This document shows, piece after piece, positions 1 to 6,064 of a stretch of 6,823 nt of DNA. The position numbers and the translations under genes were made by a program. Numbering within the stretch: the first letter of the stretch is position 1; the number at the start of each line of letters is the position of its first letter. The notes under the pieces were generated by a model, which was not told where the DNA came from, searched no databases, and saw nothing but the letters and a program-made list of their open reading frames with translations. The DNA comes from Desulfofustis sp. (GTDB lineage Bacteria; Desulfobacterota; Desulfobulbia; Desulfobulbales; Desulfocapsaceae): positions 1 through 6,823 of the forward strand of contig JAQYVS010000082.1 of assembly GCA_030145365.1 (NCBI GenBank), in the 5' to 3' direction.

Positions 1-2
1 CA

Positions 3-146
3 ACTGACATCAGGCAACTATTTGATATCAAAGCAACATTGCCCTCGCAATGGACTTTACGTTATGTGCCTGAAAAAATGAACGCTCACTCATTTTTCCA
101 AGACATTCCTTATAAGATGTTGGCTGGTAATTGTCAAGAAAATTAA
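3..146 (+). CDS. C-terminal end of an unidentified protein, cut by the left edge
   Basis: A plus-strand frame is open from the window edge for 47 codons and stops at TAA (144-146). It reads through DIKATLPSQWTLRYVPEKMN, then HSFFQDIPYK, and ends in LAGNCQEN. The mix of aromatic, charged and small residues looks like a genuine soluble protein, but I do not recognise the family. The frame ends 16 bases before the convergent end of ftsK, and no convincing intrinsic terminator lies between them. A frame this short can stay open by chance, so the call rests on composition and on how neatly it ends beside ftsK. The competing minus-strand reading here is only a 21-codon frame. Confidence 0.45.
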   Translation, partial: TDIRQLFDIKATLPSQWTLRYVPEKMNAHSFFQDIPYKMLAGNCQEN

Positions 147-162
147 TCCGGGCAGGGCGTGA

Positions 163-2298
163 TTATTCGTAGGATTTACGGGTCAGAACCTGCCGGGGTT
201 TTGCCCCGTCGGCCGGACCTACAATTCCCTCTTTTTCCATCATCTCAATTATGCGGGCGGCCCGGTTATAACCGATTCTTAATCGTCTCTGGACCATAGA
301 TATTGAGGCCTGACCAGCTTCACAGACAAAAGCTACTGCCTCATCATAGCGATCGTCACAGTCATTTTCGGCCCCATTGTTTGTCAGGGAACTTTCCTCT
401 TCCACCTGCTGAAGTACCGATTCATCGTAGGTAGCCTGCCCCTGTTTCTTTAAAAAACTCACCAGCTCTGCCGTTTCCTGCTCAGATATATAGGCACCAT
501 GGACCCGCTTAATCATCGCCGATCCAGGCGGCATGAAAAGCATATCCCCCATACCAAGCAGATGATCGGCTCCGGAACCATCTATAATTGTCCTGGAATC
601 GACTTTAGATGAGACTTTAAAGGCAATTCTGGTCGGGAAATTTGCTTTGATGAGTCCGGTCAACACATCGACTGACGGCCGCTGAGTTGCAAGAATCAGG
701 TGAATACCGGCGGCTCTGGCCATCTGGGCAAGTCTGGCAATGGCAGTCTCAACATCTTTGGAGGCAACCATCATCAGATCGGCCAGTTCATCCACGATGA
801 TCACAATATAGGGTAGTTTCTCTTCTGCACTTTCATTGTAGGAATCGAAACTTTTAACCCGCGCCTTTTCAAGCATTCGGTAGCGGCGTTCCATTTCCCT
901 TACCGCCCAGAGCAGAGCCCTGCTGGCAAGTTTTGGCTCAACAACAACCGGGTGGAGCAGGTGGGGAATGCCTTCGTAACCGGAAAGTTCAATTCGTTTC
1001 GGATCAACCATTAAAAATCGAACGTCTTCAGGTGTCGCATTAAACAGAATCGAAGCGATGATTGAGTTGATCGCCACACTTTTACCGGCTCCTGTGGCTC
1101 CGGCAATGAGCAGATGCGGCATCTTGGCTAGATCAGCCATCGCAGGATTTCCAACAACATCAAGACCCAGTACAATCCCAAGCTTGGCTTTGTTGTTCTG
1201 AAAGCGCTCGGAGCCAAGTAACTCTCTGATGTAGACGACCTGCCTGACATCGTTTGGAATTTCAATACCCAACGCAGACTTGCCGGGAACCGAACCGACT
1301 ACCCGCACCGACTGAGCTCTGAGACCTAGGGCGAGATCATCGGCCAGGCCTACAATCTTATTAATTTTAATGCCTGGTGCCGGGGCATATTCATAGGTGG
1401 TGACCACCGGACCAGGTGAAATACCCACAACCTTGCCGGAAACCCCGAAATTCTTCAGTTTCTGTTCAAGCTGTTTTGATATTTTCAGATAAATATTTTT
1501 ATCGATTTTCTCAGCAACCTGATTGTTGCGGGCCAGAATTGACAAAGGCGGAAGTTTCCAATTGCCCTTAACCACCAATGCAGTTCTGAAGTCTTTGCCT
1601 TCATCAGCAGAAACCGCTGACTCTGGTAATTCCTTGACAACAGGCAGAACGGCAGACTGTGCAGGCTCCACCTCCGGTTCCGGTGCAACTGGCGCTGTCG
1701 CTTTTGGTTTTCGTGTCCTTTTAGGCCTTGATTTTGTCTTTTGAAAAACTCTGCTAAACAGGCCGATCAGCCATTTACATAATGCCTTAACCATTTGCCA
1801 GACAAGGGCCAGCAACTGATATGGCGAGAATTGGGTGGACAGCATCAGCGAAACCAGCATGATAAAAACCAAGACTAATACTGTACCAGTGCCGCCAAGT
1901 ACCGAATGGATCAGACCAAATACCGTCTTGCCAAGGAAACCACCGAGTTCGACTAAATCCGCTGACCGTAGACTCAATGAAGACAGAAGTGCACAACAGG
2001 AAATAATGGCCCCGGTAAGACCTAGAGTGACCTGAGGTAACCGCTCAAAGGACATACGGGGATTAAAAAACAGGAAAGAAATCCAAGCGATAAGGGCAAC
2101 CAGAAGATAGGTTCCCCAACCGGTAAAGCCAAAGAGGACCTGGGCAATGAGTCTGCCAACTTCACCACACCAATTACCTGTAGAAGAAACCTGAGCCGAA
2201 AACACGCTGATAAAGACAAATGCCGCAACAAATAAGCCAAGTACCGCGACGATTTCCTGTTTGAATCCCGGCCTGTTTTTTTTCTGAGTTTGAGCCAT
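163..2298 (-). CDS. ftsK: DNA translocase FtsK (FtsK/SpoIIIE family)
   Basis: This is a membrane-anchored, ATP-driven DNA pump of the division septum. It moves the chromosome termini into daughter cells and in many bacteria activates XerCD recombination. The product is 711 residues. Four hydrophobic segments lie at about 16-37, 60-78, 88-110 and 132-153. A basic then Pro/Glu-rich linker of about 60 residues follows (183-245), much shorter than the E. coli linker. The motor has Walker A GATGAGKS (400-407), Walker B IVIIVDELAD (498-507; D503, E504) and the family stretch ATQRPSVDVLTGLIKANFPT (537-556). A winged-helix gamma domain that reads KOPS-type sequences covers about 650-705 (SMVQRRLRIGYNRAARIIEM). 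A longer frame reaches a TTG at 2376, but ATG 2298 is preferred: it is the first ATG, has AGGAG upstream, and gives the usual basic N-terminus before the first membrane segment. All key residues are present. Confidence 0.97.
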   Translation of the reverse strand: MAQTQKKNRPGFKQEIVAVLGLFVAAFVFISVFSAQVSSTGNWCGEVGRLIAQVLFGFTGWGTYLLVALIAWISFLFFNPRMSFERLPQVTLGLTGAIISCCALLSSLSLRSADLVELGGFLGKTVFGLIHSVLGGTGTVLVLVFIMLVSLMLSTQFSPYQLLALVWQMVKALCKWLIGLFSRVFQKTKSRPKRTRKPKATAPVAPEPEVEPAQSAVLPVVKELPESAVSADEGKDFRTALVVKGNWKLPPLSILARNNQVAEKIDKNIYLKISKQLEQKLKNFGVSGKVVGISPGPVVTTYEYAPAPGIKINKIVGLADDLALGLRAQSVRVVGSVPGKSALGIEIPNDVRQVVYIRELLGSERFQNNKAKLGIVLGLDVVGNPAMADLAKMPHLLIAGATGAGKSVAINSIIASILFNATPEDVRFLMVDPKRIELSGYEGIPHLLHPVVVEPKLASRALLWAVREMERRYRMLEKARVKSFDSYNESAEEKLPYIVIIVDELADLMMVASKDVETAIARLAQMARAAGIHLILATQRPSVDVLTGLIKANFPTRIAFKVSSKVDSRTIIDGSGADHLLGMGDMLFMPPGSAMIKRVHGAYISEQETAELVSFLKKQGQATYDESVLQQVEEESSLTNNGAENDCDDRYDEAVAFVCEAGQASISMVQRRLRIGYNRAARIIEMMEKEGIVGPADGAKPRQVLTRKSYE

Positions 2299-2310
2299 AC
2301 GATTTACACA

Positions 2311-2315
2311 CTCCT
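2311..2315 (-). promoter_or_regulatory. Ribosome binding site deciding the ftsK start
   Basis: The minus strand reads AGGAG here, 12 bases before ATG 2298. The spacing is slightly long, but no comparable Shine-Dalgarno sequence precedes the upstream in-frame TTG at 2376. The 26 residues that TTG would add do not look like an FtsK N-terminus. Confidence 0.6.
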
Positions 2316-2336
2316 GCTGAAAATAGGTCAAAATTT

Positions 2337-2355
2337 GGTACAGGCAAGATGTACC
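2337..2355 (-). repeat. Inverted repeat GGTACA-N7-TGTACC upstream of ftsK
   Basis: A perfect 6-base inverted repeat with a 7-base centre lies 39 bases before the ftsK ATG. It could be an operator for a dimeric regulator or a small hairpin in the ftsK leader. A T-containing stretch (AAATTTT) follows on the minus strand, too imperfect for a confident terminator. Just upstream, TTGCAA (2371-2376) and TACATC, 17 bases apart, form a weak sigma70-like promoter whose -10 would overlap the left arm. The repeat is seen directly; any role is inferred. Confidence 0.35.
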
Positions 2356-2440
2356 CTCAATTAATACAAATTGCAAGCAGGCTGGGCTTTAACCCTGGTA
2401 TTGCATAGAAACTCAGTACTGTGTGGAAGAAACAAAGAAT

Positions 2441-2459
2441 GATGCCTCTGCATCGATGC
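2441..2459 (-). repeat. Overlapping small palindrome and hairpin, possible weak terminator after nusB
   Basis: The 10-base palindrome GCATCGATGC (2450-2459) overlaps a hairpin that on the minus strand reads GATGC-AGAG-GCATC (2441-2454). The hairpin is followed by the T-rich run ATTCTTTGTTTCTT. The 5-base stem is short for an intrinsic terminator, but position and orientation suit one ending the nusB transcript. Half of the palindrome is shared with the hairpin stem, so the two structures exclude each other. Confidence 0.3.
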
Positions 2460-2483
2460 CTGTTTGTCGAGGTAGGTTATGAC

Positions 2484-2507
2484 TCCAGCTGTTGATCTTC
2501 AGCCGGA
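2484..2507 (-). repeat. Hairpin 19 bases downstream of nusB
   Basis: On the minus strand, TCCGGCTG, an 8-base loop and CAGCTGGA can form an 8-pair stem with one G-U wobble, just after the nusB stop. No T run follows, so it does not look like an intrinsic terminator. It could be an RNA 3' end stabiliser or a chance structure. Apart from this and the elements at 2337-2355 and 2441-2459, I see nothing coding in the 228-base nusB-ftsK gap. Confidence 0.35.
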
Positions 2508-2526
2508 TAAAAGAAGAACCAAGAAA

Positions 2527-2976
2527 TCAGGAGGTTGAGAGGGGGTCTTTATTACCTAGAGACTGTTGGACGGCATCGAGGACGCCGTTAACAAATGCTG
2601 GAGAATCTTCTCCTCCGAAACGTTTAGCTATTTCCACCGCCTCGTTTATTACAACTTGGGCTGGCACGTCATCAGCAAACAGCAGTTCGTAAATGGATAT
2701 ACGAAGAAGATTGCGGTCGGTTGCAGCGATCCGCTCCAGTCTCCAATTGAGCGCGTTATCTCTGATAGCCGCATCTATGGTATCAAGGTTCTCAAGAACC
2801 CCCTGCAGCAAAGCCAGACAGTAGGGGCGCGCCTTTCTGTTAACCTGATACAGTATGGAGAATTTTTCAAAGCGTAGTTGCAGCTCATCACGATTCGAGG
2901 ATTCGACGCGATCAAAGAAATCATCCTGAAAAAGAAATTGAAGCGCCGCTTCACGTGCTTTACGCCTTGTACCCAT
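2527..2976 (-). CDS. nusB: Transcription antitermination factor NusB
   Basis: NusB is a small all-helical RNA-binding protein that pairs with NusE (ribosomal protein S10) on boxA RNA and keeps RNA polymerase processive, mainly on rRNA operons. The product is 149 residues, normal for the family. The N-terminal arginine-rich helix (GTRRKAREAALQFLFQ, 2-17) fits the family start. The C-terminal half carries the hallmark stretches LNWRLERIAATDRNLLRIS (76-94), YELLF (96-100) and NEAVEIAKRFGGEDSPAFVN (111-130). The start ATG fits the family N-terminus, although no strong Shine-Dalgarno sequence precedes it, which may mean modest translation. It lies 80 bases after ribH, behind a terminator-like hairpin. 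The ribH-nusB neighbourhood is common in bacteria. Confidence 0.96.
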   Translation of the reverse strand: MGTRRKAREAALQFLFQDDFFDRVESSNRDELQLRFEKFSILYQVNRKARPYCLALLQGVLENLDTIDAAIRDNALNWRLERIAATDRNLLRISIYELLFADDVPAQVVINEAVEIAKRFGGEDSPAFVNGVLDAVQQSLGNKDPLSTS

Positions 2977-2993
2977 AATGTATTGCCAACCAA

Positions 2994-3031
2994 TAAGAAA
3001 AGCCGCAGTTTCCGAAACAGATCCTGCGGCT
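2994..3031 (-). terminator. Intrinsic terminator or attenuator between ribH and nusB
   Basis: On the minus strand, AGCCGCAG (3024-3031) and CTGCGGCT (3001-3008) form a perfect GC-rich 8-base stem with a 15-base loop. The loop contains a smaller possible pairing (TTT-CGG-AAA). The stem runs straight into TTTTCTT. It starts 25 bases after the ribH stop and its T run ends 17 bases before the nusB ATG. It should end or attenuate the riboflavin transcript, leaving nusB to partial readthrough or a promoter I cannot identify with confidence. Confidence 0.7.
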
Positions 3032-3056
3032 CAATGACCATATAGTATTAGACTAA

Positions 3057-3524
3057 TTAATCCAGAGCTTCTACGAGATTGGCCATTTCGATCGCGGCAA
3101 TGGCAACCTCTGCGCCTTTATTACCTGCTTTTGTACCCGCCCGTTCAATGGCCTGTTCAATGGTTTCGGTGGTAAGTACGCCAAACAGGACCGGCACACC
3201 CGATTCCAGACCGACTTGTGCTGTTCCTTTGGACACTTCACTGACGACCACATCGAAATGCGGTGTGGCTCCACGTATCACCACCCCAAGACAGATAATA
3301 GCATCATACTTTTGTGATGCAGCAAACTTTTGGGCTATCAATGGAATTTCAAAAGCACCGGGAACCCTGACAACATCGATATCGGATTCTGTCGCGCCGG
3401 AACGGATCAGGCTGTCAAGTGCCCCTTCCAGAAGTTTTTCTGAAATAAAGGAATTAAAGCGTGAAACTACAATACCAAATTTCTTACCGTCCGCACTCAG
3501 ATTTCCTTCAATGTACTGTACCAT
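3057..3524 (-). CDS. ribH: 6,7-dimethyl-8-ribityllumazine synthase RibH
   Basis: RibH condenses 5-amino-6-ribitylamino-uracil with 3,4-dihydroxy-2-butanone 4-phosphate to make lumazine, the penultimate step of riboflavin synthesis. Family members form pentamers or 60-subunit shells. The product is 155 residues, standard length. Visible family signatures are SRFNSFI (21-27, with the substrate-stacking aromatic F23), PGAFEIP (55-61), GVVIRGATPHFD (80-91, with catalytic H89) and the phosphate-binding R128 and K136. These match B. subtilis F22, H88, R127 and K135 by motif. A good ribosome binding site (AAGAGGAA, 3533-3540) precedes the ATG. The gene follows ribBA after 34 bases, consistent with one operon supplying both substrates. 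Confidence 0.97.
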   Translation of the reverse strand: MVQYIEGNLSADGKKFGIVVSRFNSFISEKLLEGALDSLIRSGATESDIDVVRVPGAFEIPLIAQKFAASQKYDAIICLGVVIRGATPHFDVVVSEVSKGTAQVGLESGVPVLFGVLTTETIEQAIERAGTKAGNKGAEVAIAAIEMANLVEALD

Positions 3525-3558
3525 TTCAGTTATTCCTCTTGCTGAAAATTATCAAAAC

Positions 3559-4767
3559 TTATTTTACCTGGATCAGGTGACCCATCCGATCCCGTTTACA
3601 CGTCAGGTATTCTTTGTTCTCCACACCCGCCTCCATCTCAATCGGAACCCGGTCAACCACCTCGATGCCGTACCCTTCAATGCCTACAATTTTTTTAGGA
3701 TTATTCGTTAGCATTCTCATTTTGGAGACACCAAGATCTCTGAGGATCTGAGCCCCGAGGCCGTAATCGCGCAAGTCGGCTTTAAAACCGAGCTTGAGAT
3801 TGGCTTCAACTGTATCTACACCCTCTTCATCCTGCAGCTTATAGGCCCTGATTTTATTAACCAGGCCGATTCCTCTGCCTTCCTGACGCATATACAGGAC
3901 AACACCGCTGCCCTCCTGATCTATCATCCGCATGGCTGCATGCAACTGGCCACCGCAATCACAACGGGACGAACCAAATACGTCTCCGGTCAGACATTCC
4001 GAATGTACTCGTACCAAAACCGGTTTATCAGGGTCGATTTCACCCTTGACCAGAGCCATATGTTCCATCTGGTCGACGTCGTTTGTATAGACGATGGCAG
4101 TGAATTCTTCGGCGTGTTCGGTTGGAACCCGCGCTTCTGCAGCTCGGTGAACCAGGACATCGCGGCGTATTCTATAGGCCACCAAATCGGCAATGGTGGC
4201 GATTTTTATATCATGTTTCTGGGAAAAAATTTCCAAGTCGGGCATCCTGGCCATGGTGCCATCGTCTTTCATTATTTCACAGATGACCCCGGCAGTCCGC
4301 ATTTGGGCCAGTCGCGCCAAATCAATCGAACCTTCCGTCTGGCCGGTCCTGACCAGTACCCCACCGTCTTTTGCACGAAGCGGGAAAATATGCCCGGGAC
4401 TGATAATATCATAGGGTGTGGCATCAGGGGCGACCGCTGCTTGTACGGTGCGGGCACGATCGGCAGCCGATATTCCGGTGGCAACTCCGGTTCGGGCTTC
4501 AATGGAAACCGTGAACCCGGTCCCAAACGGTGATTGATTATCGGAGACCATCATTGGTAATTGCAACTGGTCGACAATATCGCCGCTCAAGGTCAAGCAG
4601 ATTAATCCACGGCCATATGTGGCCATAAAATTAATGGCTTCTGGAGTAACAGTCTCTGCGGCCATACAGAGGTCACCCTCATTTTCCCGGTCTTCATCAT
4701 CGACCAGAATAATCATTTTACCGGCTTTTATATCTTCAATTACATCTTCTATTGGACTGACTGCCAT
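3559..4767 (-). CDS. ribBA: Bifunctional DHBP synthase / GTP cyclohydrolase II RibBA
   Basis: The N-terminal domain (about 1-200) converts ribulose 5-phosphate to 3,4-dihydroxy-2-butanone 4-phosphate. It shows the acidic DDEDRENEGD loop (23-32), TGISAADRARTV (97-108) and SPGHIFPLRA (123-132). The C-terminal domain (about 205-402) opens GTP to the first pyrimidine intermediate. It shows the zinc ligands C258, C269 and C271 in HSECLTGD and SSRCDCGGQL, then MRQEGRGIGL (293-302), an acidic/Arg pair D331/R333 and LTNNPKKI (353-360). Both halves look catalytically complete, unlike RibBA homologues with a decayed second half. The preferred start is ATG 4767 (402 residues), with GAGTGG 7 bases upstream. 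An in-frame TTG at 4782 would add five residues but fits less well. The gene begins 30 bases after ribE. Confidence 0.97.
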   Translation of the reverse strand: MAVSPIEDVIEDIKAGKMIILVDDEDRENEGDLCMAAETVTPEAINFMATYGRGLICLTLSGDIVDQLQLPMMVSDNQSPFGTGFTVSIEARTGVATGISAADRARTVQAAVAPDATPYDIISPGHIFPLRAKDGGVLVRTGQTEGSIDLARLAQMRTAGVICEIMKDDGTMARMPDLEIFSQKHDIKIATIADLVAYRIRRDVLVHRAAEARVPTEHAEEFTAIVYTNDVDQMEHMALVKGEIDPDKPVLVRVHSECLTGDVFGSSRCDCGGQLHAAMRMIDQEGSGVVLYMRQEGRGIGLVNKIRAYKLQDEEGVDTVEANLKLGFKADLRDYGLGAQILRDLGVSKMRMLTNNPKKIVGIEGYGIEVVDRVPIEMEAGVENKEYLTCKRDRMGHLIQVK

Positions 4768-4797
4768 AACAAACCCACTCAATTACAAATTGTTTTT

Positions 4798-5451
4798 TTA
4801 ATAAAAGCCTTTTTCAGCAAGATAGCCACGGTCTATAATAGCCTGGCCATCGCCTTCATTGTCTTTTTCACCCAGAAGCTTTTCCACATATTTGCCAATA
4901 ATATCTACTTCAATATTTACCTTTCCACCTTTTTTCAACGCTCCCAGTGTGGTTGCCTGCATGGTATGCGGGATGATGGATACGGAAAAAGTCCCCCGAG
5001 AACAATGGTTTACCGTAAGGCTGATACCATCAATGGTTATTGAACCCTTTTCGACTATATACCGATCAAGTTCCAACGGCACTGAAAAATTAAGGCTCGT
5101 AAAGCCTCCGTCATGCCCGCTCTCGATCAGGTTGCCGATACAATCCACGTGGCCCGAAACTATGTGACCACCCAGACGATCCGAAAGTCGCAAAGCCCGT
5201 TCCAAATTGACAGAATCACCGGCCCGTAATCTTCCCAGAGTAGTTCTGCTCAGGCTTTCAGGTGAGACATCAGTTGCAAATTTTCGTCCTTTAATGTTGT
5301 AGGCTGTCAGACATACCCCATTTACCGCAATCGATTCTCCTTCTTCAGGGTCTTCAATCTCAAATCCGGACTCGACGTCAAACGCAAGTCCTCCCTTCAA
5401 CGATCTCGAACTCTTTACTATACCCCTGCCCTGGATGATTCCGGTAAACAT
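4798..5451 (-). CDS. ribE: Riboflavin synthase, alpha subunit type (RibE)
   Basis: This enzyme dismutates two 6,7-dimethyl-8-ribityllumazine molecules to riboflavin and the pyrimidine that RibH reuses. The 217-residue product has the two tandem lumazine-binding beta-barrels of the family. The first opens with MFTGIIQGRG (1-10) and contains VNGVCLT (43-49). The second opens near GGHIVSGHVD (94-103) and contains DGISLT (141-146). C47, S144 and D183 match the expected active-site positions by motif. A C-terminal helix (GKYVEKLL, 186-193), which drives trimer formation in the family, leads into a polar tail of about 24 residues. GGAAG lies 9 bases before the ATG, inside the end of the TPR gene, which stops 4 bases upstream. 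Some genomes call this gene ribC. Confidence 0.96.
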   Translation of the reverse strand: MFTGIIQGRGIVKSSRSLKGGLAFDVESGFEIEDPEEGESIAVNGVCLTAYNIKGRKFATDVSPESLSRTTLGRLRAGDSVNLERALRLSDRLGGHIVSGHVDCIGNLIESGHDGGFTSLNFSVPLELDRYIVEKGSITIDGISLTVNHCSRGTFSVSIIPHTMQATTLGALKKGGKVNIEVDIIGKYVEKLLGEKDNEGDGQAIIDRGYLAEKGFY

Positions 5452-5455
5452 CTAT

Positions 5456-6064
5456 TTATTCTTCCACCCCATCCATTAATTCAGCAGCTTTGTCTCTCAA
5501 TGACTTAGCAATGGACGAATGGCTATAATTGGCATGGACCGCGGCTGCAGTTTTATAGGCATCGGCCGCTTTTTGTTTTTCACCGCTGGCTATGTAGATT
5601 TCGGCCATTCGTTCCAGAACATACACCGTGTTCTGCGGATCATTATTTCTCTGATAACTGTCAAGAAGGTCAAGACAGAGATCCAGCGCCTGCCGATATT
5701 CTCCCTGTCCTTTGTGAGCCTCGATCAATTGCTTGGCAACAGAAAGAAGACTGACATGATCCCCCAGTTGTTCACAAATCTCCCAGGTTTTACGATAATG
5801 AATCACTGCCTTGTCATATTCATTTCGCAAAAGACAGGCATGGCCCAGTTGGTTGCTGGCATTTGCCGTACCTTCCGAGTTGTTTTCTTGTTCAAATCCG
5901 CGCAGAGCATTGTGTAAGGCGACGGCAGCAAGAGCAGCTTCGCCTCGCTCCACGTAACCTCGACCTTCCTCATAATCGAGCTGGGCCTGACTTTTTTTAC
6001 GCTTTTCTTCTTCTGCATTGTCTGCTGGACCAATGGAATTGATATCTTGTATCGGTGTATTCAT
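5456..6064 (-). CDS. TPR-repeat protein of unknown function
   Basis: The 202-residue product has no signal peptide or membrane segment. After a polar, charged N-terminus (1-27) come four tetratricopeptide-like helix pairs spaced about 40 residues apart, at roughly 28-62, 66-101, 106-140 and 145-180. The TPR-type small/aromatic pattern shows in NQLGHACLLRNEYDKAVIHY, AKQLIEAHKGQGEYRQALDL and MAEIYIASGEKQKAADAY. Such folds are protein-binding scaffolds, and no enzyme motif is visible. Its ATG overlaps the HEAT gene stop (ATGA), so translation is probably coupled; a short AGG lies 4 bases upstream. It ends 4 bases before ribE, so it should be co-transcribed with the riboflavin genes. Its partner and purpose cannot be read from the sequence. 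Confidence 0.85.
   Translation of the reverse strand: MNTPIQDINSIGPADNAEEEKRKKSQAQLDYEEGRGYVERGEAALAAVALHNALRGFEQENNSEGTANASNQLGHACLLRNEYDKAVIHYRKTWEICEQLGDHVSLLSVAKQLIEAHKGQGEYRQALDLCLDLLDSYQRNNDPQNTVYVLERMAEIYIASGEKQKAADAYKTAAAVHANYSHSSIAKSLRDKAAELMDGVEE

Noticed and set aside
39..104. 21-codon minus-strand frame downstream of ftsK
   Set aside because: It is very short, has no recognisable content and overlaps the better-supported plus-strand frame.
144..165. Inverted repeat TAATC-N12-GATTA between the plus-strand frame and ftsK as a two-way terminator
   Set aside because: The stem is only 5 AT-rich pairs with a 12-base loop and no T run, and the arms are partly just the two facing TAA stop codons.
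2299..2376. N-terminal extension of FtsK from the TTG at 2376
   Set aside because: It lacks a ribosome binding site and overlaps the palindrome and likely leader; ATG 2298 has AGGAG and a typical N-terminus.
3079..3711. 210-codon plus-strand open frame opposite ribH and the end of ribBA
   Set aside because: It lies antisense to clearly conserved enzymes, has low-complexity Ser/Thr/Pro-rich composition and crosses the ribBA-ribH boundary, so it is a shadow frame.
3940..4533. 197-codon plus-strand open frame opposite ribBA
   Set aside because: It is antisense to the conserved catalytic core of RibBA, with no recognisable domain or ribosome binding site.
4780..4800. CAATT-ACA-AATTG followed by a T run on the plus strand, resembling a terminator
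   Set aside because: The stem is 5 weak pairs and nothing is evidently transcribed on the plus strand there; on the minus strand the run is A-rich and lies just after the ribE stop.
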